From: Paractinoplanes lichenicola
Lineage (GTDB): Bacteria; Actinomycetota; Actinomycetes; Mycobacteriales; Micromonosporaceae
NCBI RefSeq assembly: GCF_016785085.1
Contig: NZ_JAENHO010000001.1
Coordinates: 744,001-808,000, forward strand
Length of the DNA: 64,000 nucleotides
Reading direction: 5' to 3'
Position numbers and translations under genes: made by a program. Of the stretch, positions 34,715 to 43,640 are shown in pieces. The notes beneath the pieces are model-generated. The model saw only the letters and a list, made by a program, of their open reading frames with translations, searched no databases and had not been told where the DNA came from. Within the stretch, counting starts at the first letter, position 1, and each line of letters starts with the position of its first letter.

Positions 34715-35606
34715 CACTCCTCAAAGCGGCGAGGACGAGCCTGGTCGCCTCGGCGATCAGCGCGTCGTCCGACTTCGCGTCCGGCGTGCCGCGGTCCGAC
34801 TGGACGGCGATGACGAGCGGTGCGCCGGTGGCCGGCCAGACGACGGCTATGTCGTTGCGGGTGCCGTAGCCGCCGCTGCCCGTCTTGTCGCCGACCCGCC
34901 ACCCGGACGGCACGCCCGCCCGGACGTACGGGTCGCCGGTGGTGTTGCCGACCAGCAGCTCGGCCATCTTCTGCCGCCGGGCCGCGGGAAGCGCATCGCC
35001 GAGCACGAACCGGCGCAGGTCGGTGCCGAGCGCCCGCGGCGTGGTGGTGTCCCGCCTGTCCCCCGGCACGGCCTCGTTCAAGGCCGGCTCGGTGCGGCTC
35101 AGGTCGGTGGTGGCGTCGCCGAGTTCGCGCAGTTCGCGCTGCAGACCCTCCGGGCCGCCGACCTCCTTCAGCAGCAGGTTGGCGGCCGTGTTGTCGCTGT
35201 GCTGCACGGCGGCGGCGATCAGGGCGTCGACCGTCATCCCGCGGGCCACGTGCCGCTTCGTGACGGGCGCCCACTCCAACAGGTCACCCTCGCCGTACTG
35301 CACGACCCGGCGCAGGTCAGCATCGGACAGGCGAGCCAGCAGGACCCCGGCCAGCAGCGCCTTGAAGGTCGACGCGTGCGCGAACCGCTCGTCCGCCCGA
35401 AAGGCCACCGTACGGTCGGTGCCCGTGTCGACGGCGTGCACCCCCAGCCGCGCCCCGAACCGCCGCTCAAGCTGCTCAAAGGGCCGGGTGTCGACGGCCG
35501 CCCTCGAAACGGCAGCCGACGGGGCCGCCGCCTCCTCCAACTCGCCGCCGCAGCCACCCAGCAGCGCGCCGACCAGGAGAACCCCAACGATCCTCATGTA
35601 TCTCAT
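34674..35606 (-). CDS. Class A beta-lactamase, lipoprotein
   Basis: 310 residues. A lipoprotein signal ends in the lipobox LGGC (Cys19). All class A active-site elements are in place: S79-T-F-K82, S137-D-N139, E173-PAL-N177 (Glu166 equivalent) and K241-T-G243. An active, membrane-anchored penicillinase-type enzyme is expected. ATG 35597 is an alternative start. No BlaR/AmpR-type regulator is adjacent. Chromosomal enzymes of this kind are frequent in soil actinomycetes. Confidence 0.92.
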   Translation of the reverse strand: MRYMRIVGVLLVGALLGGCGGELEEAAAPSAAVSRAAVDTRPFEQLERRFGARLGVHAVDTGTDRTVAFRADERFAHASTFKALLAGVLLARLSDADLRRVVQYGEGDLLEWAPVTKRHVARGMTVDALIAAAVQHSDNTAANLLLKEVGGPEGLQRELRELGDATTDLSRTEPALNEAVPGDRRDTTTPRALGTDLRRFVLGDALPAARRQKMAELLVGNTTGDPYVRAGVPSGWRVGDKTGSGGYGTRNDIAVVWPATGAPLVIAVQSDRGTPDAKSDDALIAEATRLVLAALRSVTTPAEGRSPAGR

Positions 35607-35985
35607 GCCCCGAGGATGCTATCCGCCACTCGCAGGTCCCAACCCGGGCAGCCCACACCCTCGTACGGCGTAGGGGTTGGCGCGTAGCGAGAAGCGCCGG
35701 GCCGCCCCGCCCGTCGAGCCACCCTCTAAGCGCCGCAAGAGACGGTGACCCGGCGCGGTCAGCGACGGCGTCGACGGTTGTCAAAGCGGTTGTCCAGCCT
35801 CCCGGAGTAGTGCCCACGGGCGACGGTAACGGACGAGCGAGCGTGAGTAGTGCCGCGCCGCCGTCGGTTGTCAGGGCGGGGAGGCCGTGCTGGTCGCGGG
35901 CAACGGTCGACATTTCCGGCGGGATCATCACGTAGCTGAGGCCCTGGGTGAGGTTGGAGCGGCCTGGTCCACGGTCCTTCGGTCA
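35607..35985. other. 380-bp spacer, no gene recognised
   Basis: Several short repeats of GGTTGTC (near 35777, 35788 and 35866) and GC-rich low-complexity sequence. Open frames here have no domain pattern. The beta-lactamase promoter should be at the left end (minus strand). Confidence 0.4.
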
Positions 35986-36199
35986 TCAGGCGGACCGGCC
36001 GATCGCGACCGTCGCCGCCAGGGCCAGGAACAACAGGTTGACGATGATCGGCTTGGACTCGCCGCGGCGCAGATGGACGATCGCGGCCCCGGCCATCAGG
36101 AGCACCAGGCCGACGGCGGCCAGCGGGACCAGCACGGGCACGATGTCGAGCGCGGCCGGCAGCACGAGCCCGACCGCGGCCAGCACCCCCGACAAGCTC
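35986..36199 (-). pseudogene. DoxX-family C-terminal fragment
   Basis: The minus strand reads SGVLAAVGLVLPAALDI, VGLVLLMAGAAIVHLRRGE and NLLFLALAATVAIGR then stop. These are the last two to three helices of DoxX-like membrane proteins. The first helices and a proper start are missing, so only about half the gene survives. It directly follows the cation-efflux gene on the same strand. Confidence 0.6.
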
Positions 36200-36221
36200 C
36201 GCCTGTGGCGCTGAATCCCCG

Positions 36222-37136
36222 TCAGCGGTGGGTCGGGTGCTCGTGGTCGGCGTGCCCGGCCGGTTCGAGCTGGAACGTCGAGTGTTCGACGTCGAAGTGG
36301 CCGGCCAGGCAGGTCTGCAGCGAGTCGAGCAACTGCGGGGCGTGGCCGTCGTGGAAGCAGGAGTCGTCGACCACCACGTGCGCGCTGAGCACCGGCAGCC
36401 CCGAGGTGACCGTGAGCACGTGCAGGTCGTGGATGTCCTTGACGTGGTCGAGACCGGTGATGTGGGCCCGGATCTGGTCGAGGTCGATGTCGGCCGGCGC
36501 CGTCTCGAGCAGGATGCTGACCGCCTCGCGCAGCAGCTTGACCGCGCGCGGCACGATGATCAGGCCGATCAGCACCGAGACCATCGGGTCGGCCCGGGTG
36601 AAGCCGGTCCAGGCGATCACGGCGGCCGCGATGAGCACCCCGACCGAGGTGGCCGTGTCGGTCGCGACCTCCAGGAACGCGCCCTTCATGTTCAGGCTGG
36701 CCGAACGGGCCCGATAGAGCAGCGCGACCCCGATCAGGTTGCCGACCAGGCCGATCACGCCGAACAGGGCCATGCCGCCGGGCTCGACGTCGGCCGGGTC
36801 GACCAGGCGGCGGATGCCCTCGATGAACACGTACACACCGATGCCGGACAGGATCAGGCCGTTGACCGCCGCGGCCAGGATCTCGGCGCGGGCCCACCCG
36901 AACGTGCGGCGCCCCGAGGCCGGCCGGGCCGCGAGCAGGGTGGCGCCCAGGGCCAGCGCGACACCACCGGCGTCGGCCAGCACGTGACCCGCGTCGGCCA
37001 GCAGCGCGAGGCTGCCGGTGACGATCGCGCCGACCACCTCGACGGCGAAGATGCCGACGGAGATGGCCAGCACCCCGGCCAGCAGCCCGCGGTGGCTGCC
37101 CGTAGCGGTGTGCCCGTGGTCGTGCCCGTGACCCAT
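36222..37136 (-). CDS. Cation diffusion facilitator (CzcD/ZitB-like metal exporter)
   Basis: 304 residues. The His-rich N-terminus MGHGHDHGHTATGSH is followed by six transmembrane helices and a cytoplasmic ferredoxin-like domain (about 210-290). The TM2 metal site is HVLAD, and the TM5 site reads EVATD, with Glu where many zinc transporters have His. A His-rich tail (HADHEHPTHR) ends the protein. It exports zinc or a similar divalent cation by proton antiport. The region directly upstream of the ATG is AT-richer and may bind a metal regulator, but I see no clear palindrome. Confidence 0.9.
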   Translation of the reverse strand: MGHGHDHGHTATGSHRGLLAGVLAISVGIFAVEVVGAIVTGSLALLADAGHVLADAGGVALALGATLLAARPASGRRTFGWARAEILAAAVNGLILSGIGVYVFIEGIRRLVDPADVEPGGMALFGVIGLVGNLIGVALLYRARSASLNMKGAFLEVATDTATSVGVLIAAAVIAWTGFTRADPMVSVLIGLIIVPRAVKLLREAVSILLETAPADIDLDQIRAHITGLDHVKDIHDLHVLTVTSGLPVLSAHVVVDDSCFHDGHAPQLLDSLQTCLAGHFDVEHSTFQLEPAGHADHEHPTHR

Positions 37137-37216
37137 CAGTTCGGCCCGCAGCCGTGCGGAAGCATGTTCACATGCGCACTCTACTATGTGTCAGGGGCCG
37201 GCGGCAAAGGACCCGC

Positions 37217-37711
37217 TCAGTCGCCGGAGTGCAGGCGGCGGTAGCGGCTGCCGTGGAAGACCAGCGGCGCGGTCAGCGGGTCGGCGTCGAGGTCGTGCAC
37301 GCGCAGCAGCACGATGTCGTGGTCGCCGGCCGGGATCTCCTGCTCGATCGCGCAGTCGAGCCACGCGCTGGCCTCCTCGATCACGATCGCGCCGTCCGGG
37401 CTGGTGCGCCGGGTCAGCCCGGCGAACCGGTCGGCGCCGCGGGCGCTGACCCGGCGGCAGATCTGCTCCTGGTGCGCGCCGAGCACGCTGACCCCGACCC
37501 GGGCCGCCTGCCGCAGCCGCGGCCACGTGCCCGAGGTGTGGGCCACGCACACCGACACCAGCGGCGGGTCGAGCGACACGGACACGAACGAGCTGGCCGC
37601 CAGGCCGAGGGGCACGCCGTCGACCTCGGCCGCGACCACGGTGACCCCGGTCGGGAACGAGCCGAACACTTGGCGCAGACGGGTCGGTTCGAGGGCTGAC
37701 TGCATGGTCAT
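37217..37711 (-). CDS. Flavin reductase (HpaC/DszD-like, NAD(P)H:FMN)
   Basis: 164 residues. The flavin-reductase domain is clear: LRQVFGSFPTGVTVVA, GLAASSFVSVSLDPPLVSVCV, DHDIVLLRVHDLD and PLVFHGSRYRRL. It supplies reduced FMN to partner monooxygenases. GAAGGAG six bases before ATG 37711 supports this start; an upstream in-frame ATG at 37741 overlaps the exporter stop (ATGA) and is an alternative. It is the last gene of the long minus-strand operon, so it is the expected reductant source for the two LLM enzymes and the DszC-like enzyme at its head. Confidence 0.88.
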   Translation of the reverse strand: MTMQSALEPTRLRQVFGSFPTGVTVVAAEVDGVPLGLAASSFVSVSLDPPLVSVCVAHTSGTWPRLRQAARVGVSVLGAHQEQICRRVSARGADRFAGLTRRTSPDGAIVIEEASAWLDCAIEQEIPAGDHDIVLLRVHDLDADPLTAPLVFHGSRYRRLHSGD

Positions 37712-37737
37712 CCTGCGCTCCTTCGTCGGTGTGACTG

Positions 37738-39483
37738 TCATCGGTGCCAGGCTTCGATCAGGGCCGCGTACGGGCCGGGCCGGCGTACGAGGTCGTCGTG
37801 CCGCCCGGTCTGCACGACGCGGCCGTCGTCGAAGACCAGCACCCGGTCGGCCGCCTCGGCGGTGAGCATGCGGTGCGCGATCGACACCGTGGTGCGGCCG
37901 CGGGTCAGCACGGCCAGGGCCCGCTGCACGGCGACGTCGGTGGCCGGGTCGACGCCCGAGGTGGCCTCGTCGTAGACGACCAGGTCGGGGTCGGCCAGGG
38001 CGGTGCGGGCCAGCGCGACCAGCTGCCGCTCGCCGGCCGACAGGCGCTCGCCGCGCAGCCCGACCTCGGTGTCGAGGCCGTCGGGCAGGGTGGCGAACCA
38101 GTCGTGCAGGCCGAGCTCCTCGAGGATCTGCGGCACGTTGCCGCCGGGCGAGCCGAGCCGCACGTTCTCGGCGAGGGTGCCGTCGAACAGGAACGGGTCC
38201 TGCGGCACGATGACCACCCGCCCGGCCGTCGGCGCGAGCCGGTCGAGCGGCACCCCGCCGAGCAGCACCGTGCCGCCGGCCGGATCGAGGCGCCGGGTGA
38301 GCAGCTTGGCGAAGGTGGACTTGCCCGAACCGGTACGCCCGACCACCGCCACGTGCTCACCGGCCGCGATGTCGACCGTCACGTCGCGCAGCACCAGCGG
38401 CCCGTCCCCATAACGGGCCGAGACGTCACGCAGCCGCACCTCGACCGGCCCGCCCGGCAGCCGTACGCCACCGGGCCGCTCGGCGCTCGGGGTGCCGGCC
38501 AGCTCGAGGGCGCGGCGCCAGCCGGTCAGCGCGTTCTGGGCCTCGCCCAGGCTCTGCACCAGGAACTGCAGCGGCCGCACGAAGAAGGTGACCAGGAAGA
38601 CCATGGCCACGACCTGACCCGCGGTGAGCCGGGGCGGGTCGCCGCCGAGCGACCACCAGACGCCGCCCAGCAGCACGGTGACCGTCATGGCCGAGATGGT
38701 GAGCTCGCCCAGCGACGTGTTGCCGTGCAGCGGGGGCAGCGTCCGCAGCAGGCTGTCGCGGGCCCGGTCGACCGCGTCGTCGAGCTTGGCCCGGGCCCGT
38801 TCCTCGGTGCCGGTCGACCGGATCACGGCGCCGCCGGTGACCGACTCGGCCACCACGCTCTGCAGCCGCGACAGATCCCGACGGGCCACGTCGTAGCGGC
38901 GGGCGATCACCCGCTGCATCCCCATCATGACCGCGATCAGCAGCGCGGCCAGCACGAGCACGGGCAGGGCGAGCTGCCAGCTGTAGACCAGCAGGATCAC
39001 GGTCGCGATGACCAGCTGGGCCGCGTTGGTGACGAACTGGATGCCGCCGCCCTGCAGAAACGTCGTCACCTGATCGACGTCGCTGGTCAGCCGGGCCACC
39101 AGGTCGGCGCTGGGCGTACGGTCCACGGTCGCGGCCGGCATCTCGTGCACCCGACGCAGCCCCGTACGCCGCAGGGCGGCCAGGTGCCGTTCGATCCGCT
39201 CCTGCAGGCGCCGGTTCAGCAGCATCGACGAGGCGCCCGCCACCACCACCGCCCCGGCCCCGACCGCAACGGCCGGCCCGACGGAGTGCGCGGTGAGCCC
39301 GGCATCGATCGTCCGCTGCACAGTCAGCGGCGCCACGATTCGCCCCCCACCGGCCAGCAGCGCCAGCACCGCCGTCACCACAAGCCCCTGCCGCAGCTCC
39401 GGCGGCACCAGGTCAAGACCCTTCCCCCGTACGGGTGTGCCTGCCCCACCAATCCCCCGGCGCTCACGAACGGGCGCGCTCAT
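37738..39483 (-). CDS. ABC exporter half-transporter (subunit with catalytic Glu)
   Basis: 581 residues. Six transmembrane helices (about 30-320) and an ATPase domain with Walker A GRTGSGKSTF, Walker B VVYDEATSGVD (Glu present) and an altered signature LSAGERQ. Together with the preceding gene, whose stop overlaps this start by four bases, it should form a heterodimeric type IV exporter with one degenerate site. It is unusual to find an exporter inside an operon that also encodes an importer. Confidence 0.9.
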   Translation of the reverse strand: MSAPVRERRGIGGAGTPVRGKGLDLVPPELRQGLVVTAVLALLAGGGRIVAPLTVQRTIDAGLTAHSVGPAVAVGAGAVVVAGASSMLLNRRLQERIERHLAALRRTGLRRVHEMPAATVDRTPSADLVARLTSDVDQVTTFLQGGGIQFVTNAAQLVIATVILLVYSWQLALPVLVLAALLIAVMMGMQRVIARRYDVARRDLSRLQSVVAESVTGGAVIRSTGTEERARAKLDDAVDRARDSLLRTLPPLHGNTSLGELTISAMTVTVLLGGVWWSLGGDPPRLTAGQVVAMVFLVTFFVRPLQFLVQSLGEAQNALTGWRRALELAGTPSAERPGGVRLPGGPVEVRLRDVSARYGDGPLVLRDVTVDIAAGEHVAVVGRTGSGKSTFAKLLTRRLDPAGGTVLLGGVPLDRLAPTAGRVVIVPQDPFLFDGTLAENVRLGSPGGNVPQILEELGLHDWFATLPDGLDTEVGLRGERLSAGERQLVALARTALADPDLVVYDEATSGVDPATDVAVQRALAVLTRGRTTVSIAHRMLTAEAADRVLVFDDGRVVQTGRHDDLVRRPGPYAALIEAWHR

Positions 39484-41462
39484 GACCGCTCACCCCAGCC
39501 TGATGCGGCCGCGCCGTGGGTCGTCGCATCTCTCCCACTGTCGCCGTCCCCGTCGCCGGTGACCACCCGTGAAGTCGTCACGCCGCCCCCACCGACGGCC
39601 GCCGTCTCCCAAGGCCCCAACCGGCCCAGCTCGCCACCCTCATCCCCGGCGGCCGGCCGCGAAGTTGCCGCGTCGCCGCTCGAGGCCCGCGAGTCAAGAG
39701 TCGACGCGGTCGTGTCGTAAGCCGTCACAATGCGGCGGTATTCGTCGATGGCGAGCAGGTCGGTCGGGGTTCCCGCGGCGGCGATTCGGCCGGCGCTGAC
39801 GAGGACTACGCGGTCGGCCAGTTCGACGGCGCGGGGGCGGTTCGTGGCCAGCAGGACGGTGGGGCCGCCGGGGGTGGCCAGGCTGTTGAGGACCTGACGT
39901 TCGACGCGGGAGTCGAGTGCGGACGTGGCATCGTCGAGGATCAGCAGGCGAGGTTCGCGCAGGACCGCGCGGGCGATGCACAGGCGTTGGCGTTGGCCGC
40001 CGGAGAGGGTGGCGCCGCGTTCCCCGACCACCGTGTCGAGGCCGTCCGGCAGCTCGCGGACGAAGTCGTCGGCCGCCGCGACCCGTAGGGCGTCCCAGAT
40101 TTTGGAGTCGTCGTAGGAGCGGTCGAGCACCAGGTTGTCGCGGATCGGTTCGGCGAAGAGGAACGGCGTCTGCGAGACGACCGCTACCGTCGCGGGCACC
40201 ACGCCGGCGGCCAGGTCGCGTACGTCGATGCCGTCGAACAGCACCGAGCCGCCGGACGGGTGGCCCTGACCGCCGGCCAGGTCGAGCAGCGTGGACTTAC
40301 CCGAGCCGACGGCGCCGACCACCACCGTCACCGTGCCCGGTTCGAGGGTGAGATCGGCGTCGCGCAGCAATCGGCGGCCGGAACGGGTGACGCCGGCGCC
40401 GCGCAGTTCGACCCGCAGCGGGCGATCACCGGTGAGCCTTTCTCCGCCGTACGGGGAAAGGTCTTGACTCTGGAGCACCGACTGCACGCGCTCGTGGCCG
40501 GCCGCCGACATGGGGAGCATCGACAGGAACCGGCTGATCACGTTGAGCGGGATGGCCACGGTGATCAGCAGGTAGACCACGCCGACCAGATCGCCGACGC
40601 TGAGCGTGCCGGCCTGCACGCGCGGGGTTCCGGCGGCCAGCACCACCAGAACGGCCGCGGTCGGCAGCAATTCGAGCACGGGGTCGAAAACGGAGCTGAT
40701 GCCTGCCATGCGCAGGTCGGCCCGGCGCAGCCGCTCGACACCAGGGGCGAAACGCGCGTCCTCGACGTCGGTCAGGCCGAGGCTGCGGACCACGGGGTCG
40801 CCCTCGATGGACTCGTGCGCGACTCCGCCGACGATGCCGCGGGCCTGTTGGGCCTCCCGGGCGCGCGGGGCGAGCAGACGCTGGTAGACGACGTTGAGGC
40901 CGAGAACCAGCGTCACCAGGGCCAGGCCGATCAGGCCGAGGGCGAAGTCGCGGAGGAACAGCTCGGTCAGCGCGAGCAACAGCATGAAGACCATGCCGAA
41001 CGCGAAGTAGGCGAACTGCATGGGCGACCACAGCGCGTCCACATCGGAGATGGCGTGGGCCAGGAGGCGGCCGGGTGGACGGTCTCGGTGCCACTGGCGG
41101 TCGAGCACCAGGAAGCGGCGGACTACGGCTCTGCGGGTTTCGGCCTGCGCCCGATATTGCACATGGCCGGTGGCCAGGCCGCGTAGGAAGATCGTGCTCC
41201 AGCGGACGGCGGAGATGCCCAGGATGAGGGCGGCCGCGGTCCACCAGGCGCTGGGCGGCACGGGGTCGGCTCTCAGGGCCGGCACTACTACGTGGTCGGT
41301 GGCCCAGCCGATGGCCAGCGCGCCGGCGACCATGGTGGCGCCGTTGATCAGGCCGGTGATCATGGCGAGCAGGGCGGGGGCGGGGTGGGCTCGGGCGCCT
41401 GTGAACTGAGCTATGAGCGCGGAGAGGGTGGGTGCCGGGTTCGGCGGAGTTTCAAGCGGCAT
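39480..41462 (-). CDS. ABC exporter half-transporter (degenerate Walker B)
   Basis: 660 residues. A transmembrane domain (about 30-330) and an ATPase domain with VGAVGSGKSTLL, canonical signature LSGGQRQRLCIARAV and Walker B LLILDDATSALD, where the catalytic Glu is Asp. A low-complexity Gly/Asp/Thr tail (about 600-660) follows. The Asp here and the altered signature of its partner belong to the same composite site, as in other asymmetric heterodimeric exporters. It overlaps the upstream peptide ATPase gene by 11 bases. Confidence 0.9.
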   Translation of the reverse strand: MPLETPPNPAPTLSALIAQFTGARAHPAPALLAMITGLINGATMVAGALAIGWATDHVVVPALRADPVPPSAWWTAAALILGISAVRWSTIFLRGLATGHVQYRAQAETRRAVVRRFLVLDRQWHRDRPPGRLLAHAISDVDALWSPMQFAYFAFGMVFMLLLALTELFLRDFALGLIGLALVTLVLGLNVVYQRLLAPRAREAQQARGIVGGVAHESIEGDPVVRSLGLTDVEDARFAPGVERLRRADLRMAGISSVFDPVLELLPTAAVLVVLAAGTPRVQAGTLSVGDLVGVVYLLITVAIPLNVISRFLSMLPMSAAGHERVQSVLQSQDLSPYGGERLTGDRPLRVELRGAGVTRSGRRLLRDADLTLEPGTVTVVVGAVGSGKSTLLDLAGGQGHPSGGSVLFDGIDVRDLAAGVVPATVAVVSQTPFLFAEPIRDNLVLDRSYDDSKIWDALRVAAADDFVRELPDGLDTVVGERGATLSGGQRQRLCIARAVLREPRLLILDDATSALDSRVERQVLNSLATPGGPTVLLATNRPRAVELADRVVLVSAGRIAAAGTPTDLLAIDEYRRIVTAYDTTASTLDSRASSGDAATSRPAAGDEGGELGRLGPWETAAVGGGGVTTSRVVTGDGDGDSGRDATTHGAAASGWGERS

Positions 41463-43461
41463 TGGCGCGCCGGCCTGGGATGGCTTCGACCAGTTCCCTC
41501 GTACGGGGGCTGCTCGGGTTGGTGAAGACGTCGGCGACCCGGCCCTGTTCGACGATGCGGCCGTCGCTCATCACCGACACCGTGTGCGAGATGCGGGCGA
41601 CGACGGCCAGATCGTGCGAGACGAAGAGGTAGGACAGGCCGAGTTCGCGTTGCAGCTCGGCCAGCAGCTGCAGGATCTGCTCCTGGACGAGCACGTCGAG
41701 GGCGGACACCGGCTCGTCCAGCATGATCAGGTCGGGCTGCAGGGCCAGCGCGCGGGCGATGGCAACCCGTTGGCGTTGACCGCCGGAGAGCTCGCGCGGG
41801 CGCCGGTCCAAGTAGGACACCGGCAGGGCGACCTGGTCGAGCAACTCCCGGGCGCGGGCCTCGCGGCTGCGGCGGTCGCCGACCCGGAACGAGACCAGGG
41901 GTTCGACTATCGACTGGCGTACGGAGAACTTGGGGTCGAGCGTGGCGAATGGGTCCTGATGGACGAGCTGGGCCTTGCGCCGCAACGGTCGCATGCGGTT
42001 CCACGACAGGCCGGCGATCTCGTGCCCGTCGAGGCGGACGGAACCGCTGGTCGCGGACTCGAGGCCGAGGGCGATGCGCAGGGTGGTCGTCTTGCCGCAA
42101 CCCGACTCCCCGACCAGCGCGTGGGTGCGGCCGCGGGGGACCTCGAAGGTGACTTTGTCGAGCGCGTTGAAGCCACGGCGGCCGCGCCTGGGGTCGCTGA
42201 CCGGGAAGATCTTGCTTACCTCGTTCAGGGCCAGAACCGGGGTGGGGCTTGTCTCGGTTTTGCCCTGTGGATAAGCCAGAATCGCCGCCCCGTTCAAGCT
42301 AGGGTCACCCACATCTTCCCTGGGTGGGCGGGGGAGGACGGTGGCTGCTCCGCCTGCAAAACTGGACAAATCGGGTGGCGGAGTCGGGGAGCCGGGTGGA
42401 ACGGCTTTGGCCTGCGGAAATGCGGGCGAGGCGGGTGCTGGGTCCGAAGTGGGGCGCGATACCGTTGCGGGGCCAGGGACATCGGGCGCCGCGGGGCCGG
42501 AGAGTGGAGCCGCGGGCGATCCGAGTTCGGCGTGCGCCGCCGGCTCGGGACTTGGGGCTGCGGGCTGCTCGGCTTCGAGACGCGGCACAGCGGGCGACGC
42601 CGGCTCAAAGCGCGAGAGGGGCTCGGCTCGCGGGCCTGCGGGCGATGCCGGGGTAGAGCGCGGGACTGCGGGCGATGCCGGGGTGGGGCGCGGGATTGCG
42701 GGTGTTGCGGCTTCGACCAGGCGGCGGGTGTAGGGCTCGGCCGGGAAGTGCAGGATCTGGCCGGGGTTGCCCTCCTCGACCTTGCGGCCGTCGCGCATCA
42801 CCGCGATGCGGTCGGCCCGGTCGGCTGCTACTGCCAGGTCGTGGGTGATGATGAGCAGCGCGATGCCCTGGCCGCGGACCAGGCCTTCGAGGTGGTCGAG
42901 GATGCGTTTCTGGACGGTGACGTCGAGGGCGCTGGTCGGCTCGTCGGCGATGATCAGCTTGGGTTTGCCGGCCAGGGCGATGGCGATCAGCACGCGTTGG
43001 CGCAGGCCGCCGGAGAGTTCGTGCGGGTATTGGCGGGCGCGCATTTCGGGGTCGGGTACGCCGGCCTCCTCGAGGAAGGCCAGCGCCTCGGTGTGGGAGC
43101 CGCCGCGCAGGCGTACGGCCTCGGCGACCTGGGCTCCGACGCGCTGGGTGGGGTTGAGGCCGACCATCGGGTCCTGCGGGATGAGCCCGACGACCGAGCC
43201 GCGCAGGCCGCGGAGCACACGTTCCTTCGCGCCGGCGGTTTCGACCCCATCGACTACGGCCGAGCCGGCGGTGATGCGGCCGTTGGCGGGCAGCAGACCG
43301 ATGAGCGCGTTGGCCGTGGTGGTCTTGCCGGAGCCGGATTCGCCGACGATCGCTACTACCTCCCCCTGGGCGACGGTCAGGTCCAGCCCGGTGACGGCAG
43401 GCGAGATGGTTCGGTGCCGGGCGTAGCCGACGTCGAGCCCTTGGATGTGGACCAGCGTCAT
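41452..43461 (-). CDS. Peptide/nickel-type ABC importer ATPase, DppD-DppF fusion
   Basis: 669 residues. Two complete ABC domains: 1-265 (GESGSGKTTTANALIG, LSGGLRQRVLIAIAL) and about 395-669 (GESGCGKTTTLRIALG, LSGGQRQRVAIARAL, MLDEPVSALD). Each has the C-terminal extension of Opp/Dpp ATPases. The linker (about 265-390) is Pro/Ala/Ser-rich and repetitive (SPAVPRSTPA twice, coded by a 30-bp repeat near 42630-42710). It powers the importer formed by the permease and binding-protein genes upstream. The start overlaps the 60-codon repeat ORF by ATGA. Confidence 0.9.
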   Translation of the reverse strand: MTLVHIQGLDVGYARHRTISPAVTGLDLTVAQGEVVAIVGESGSGKTTTANALIGLLPANGRITAGSAVVDGVETAGAKERVLRGLRGSVVGLIPQDPMVGLNPTQRVGAQVAEAVRLRGGSHTEALAFLEEAGVPDPEMRARQYPHELSGGLRQRVLIAIALAGKPKLIIADEPTSALDVTVQKRILDHLEGLVRGQGIALLIITHDLAVAADRADRIAVMRDGRKVEEGNPGQILHFPAEPYTRRLVEAATPAIPRPTPASPAVPRSTPASPAGPRAEPLSRFEPASPAVPRLEAEQPAAPSPEPAAHAELGSPAAPLSGPAAPDVPGPATVSRPTSDPAPASPAFPQAKAVPPGSPTPPPDLSSFAGGAATVLPRPPREDVGDPSLNGAAILAYPQGKTETSPTPVLALNEVSKIFPVSDPRRGRRGFNALDKVTFEVPRGRTHALVGESGCGKTTTLRIALGLESATSGSVRLDGHEIAGLSWNRMRPLRRKAQLVHQDPFATLDPKFSVRQSIVEPLVSFRVGDRRSREARARELLDQVALPVSYLDRRPRELSGGQRQRVAIARALALQPDLIMLDEPVSALDVLVQEQILQLLAELQRELGLSYLFVSHDLAVVARISHTVSVMSDGRIVEQGRVADVFTNPSSPRTRELVEAIPGRRANAA

Positions 43462-43640
43462 CGAACCGGCTCCAGAGTCGGAGAAAGCGCAGAAAAGAGC
43501 GGCGTCAGAGTCGGAGAAAGCGCAGAAAAGAGCGGCGTCAGAGTCGGAGAAAGCGCAGAAAAGAGCGGCGTCAGAGTCGGAGAAAGCGCAGAAAAGAGCG
43601 GCGTCAGAGTTGGAGAAACCGCAGGAAAGGCCAGCGTCAT
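43458..43640 (-). CDS. 60-codon ORF made of 11-residue repeats, coupled to both neighbours
   Basis: MTLAFPAVSPTL, then four units of TPLFSALSPTL, then EPVR and stop. Its ATG overlaps the permease stop (ATGA) and its TGA overlaps the ATPase ATG (ATGA). The start decamer ATGACGCTGG is the same as the ATPase gene's start, so the insert probably arose by duplication at the junction. It may serve only to keep ribosomes moving between genes; a peptide function is unproven. Confidence 0.45.
   Translation of the reverse strand: MTLAFPAVSPTLTPLFSALSPTLTPLFSALSPTLTPLFSALSPTLTPLFSALSPTLEPVR
43474..43638. repeat. 33-bp minisatellite, four exact and one divergent copy
   Basis: Copies start at 43474, 43507, 43540, 43573 (identical, AGAGTCGGAGAAAGCGCAGA...) and 43606 (divergent). 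33 is a multiple of three, so copy-number change keeps the frame of the embedded ORF. Confidence 0.95.

Noticed and set aside
35476..35931. 151-codon minus-strand frame upstream of the beta-lactamase
   Set aside because: It runs into the beta-lactamase in a different frame and has no domain or start signal.
43474..43638. CRISPR array
   Set aside because: The 33-bp units are directly adjacent with no unique spacers, and there are no cas genes.
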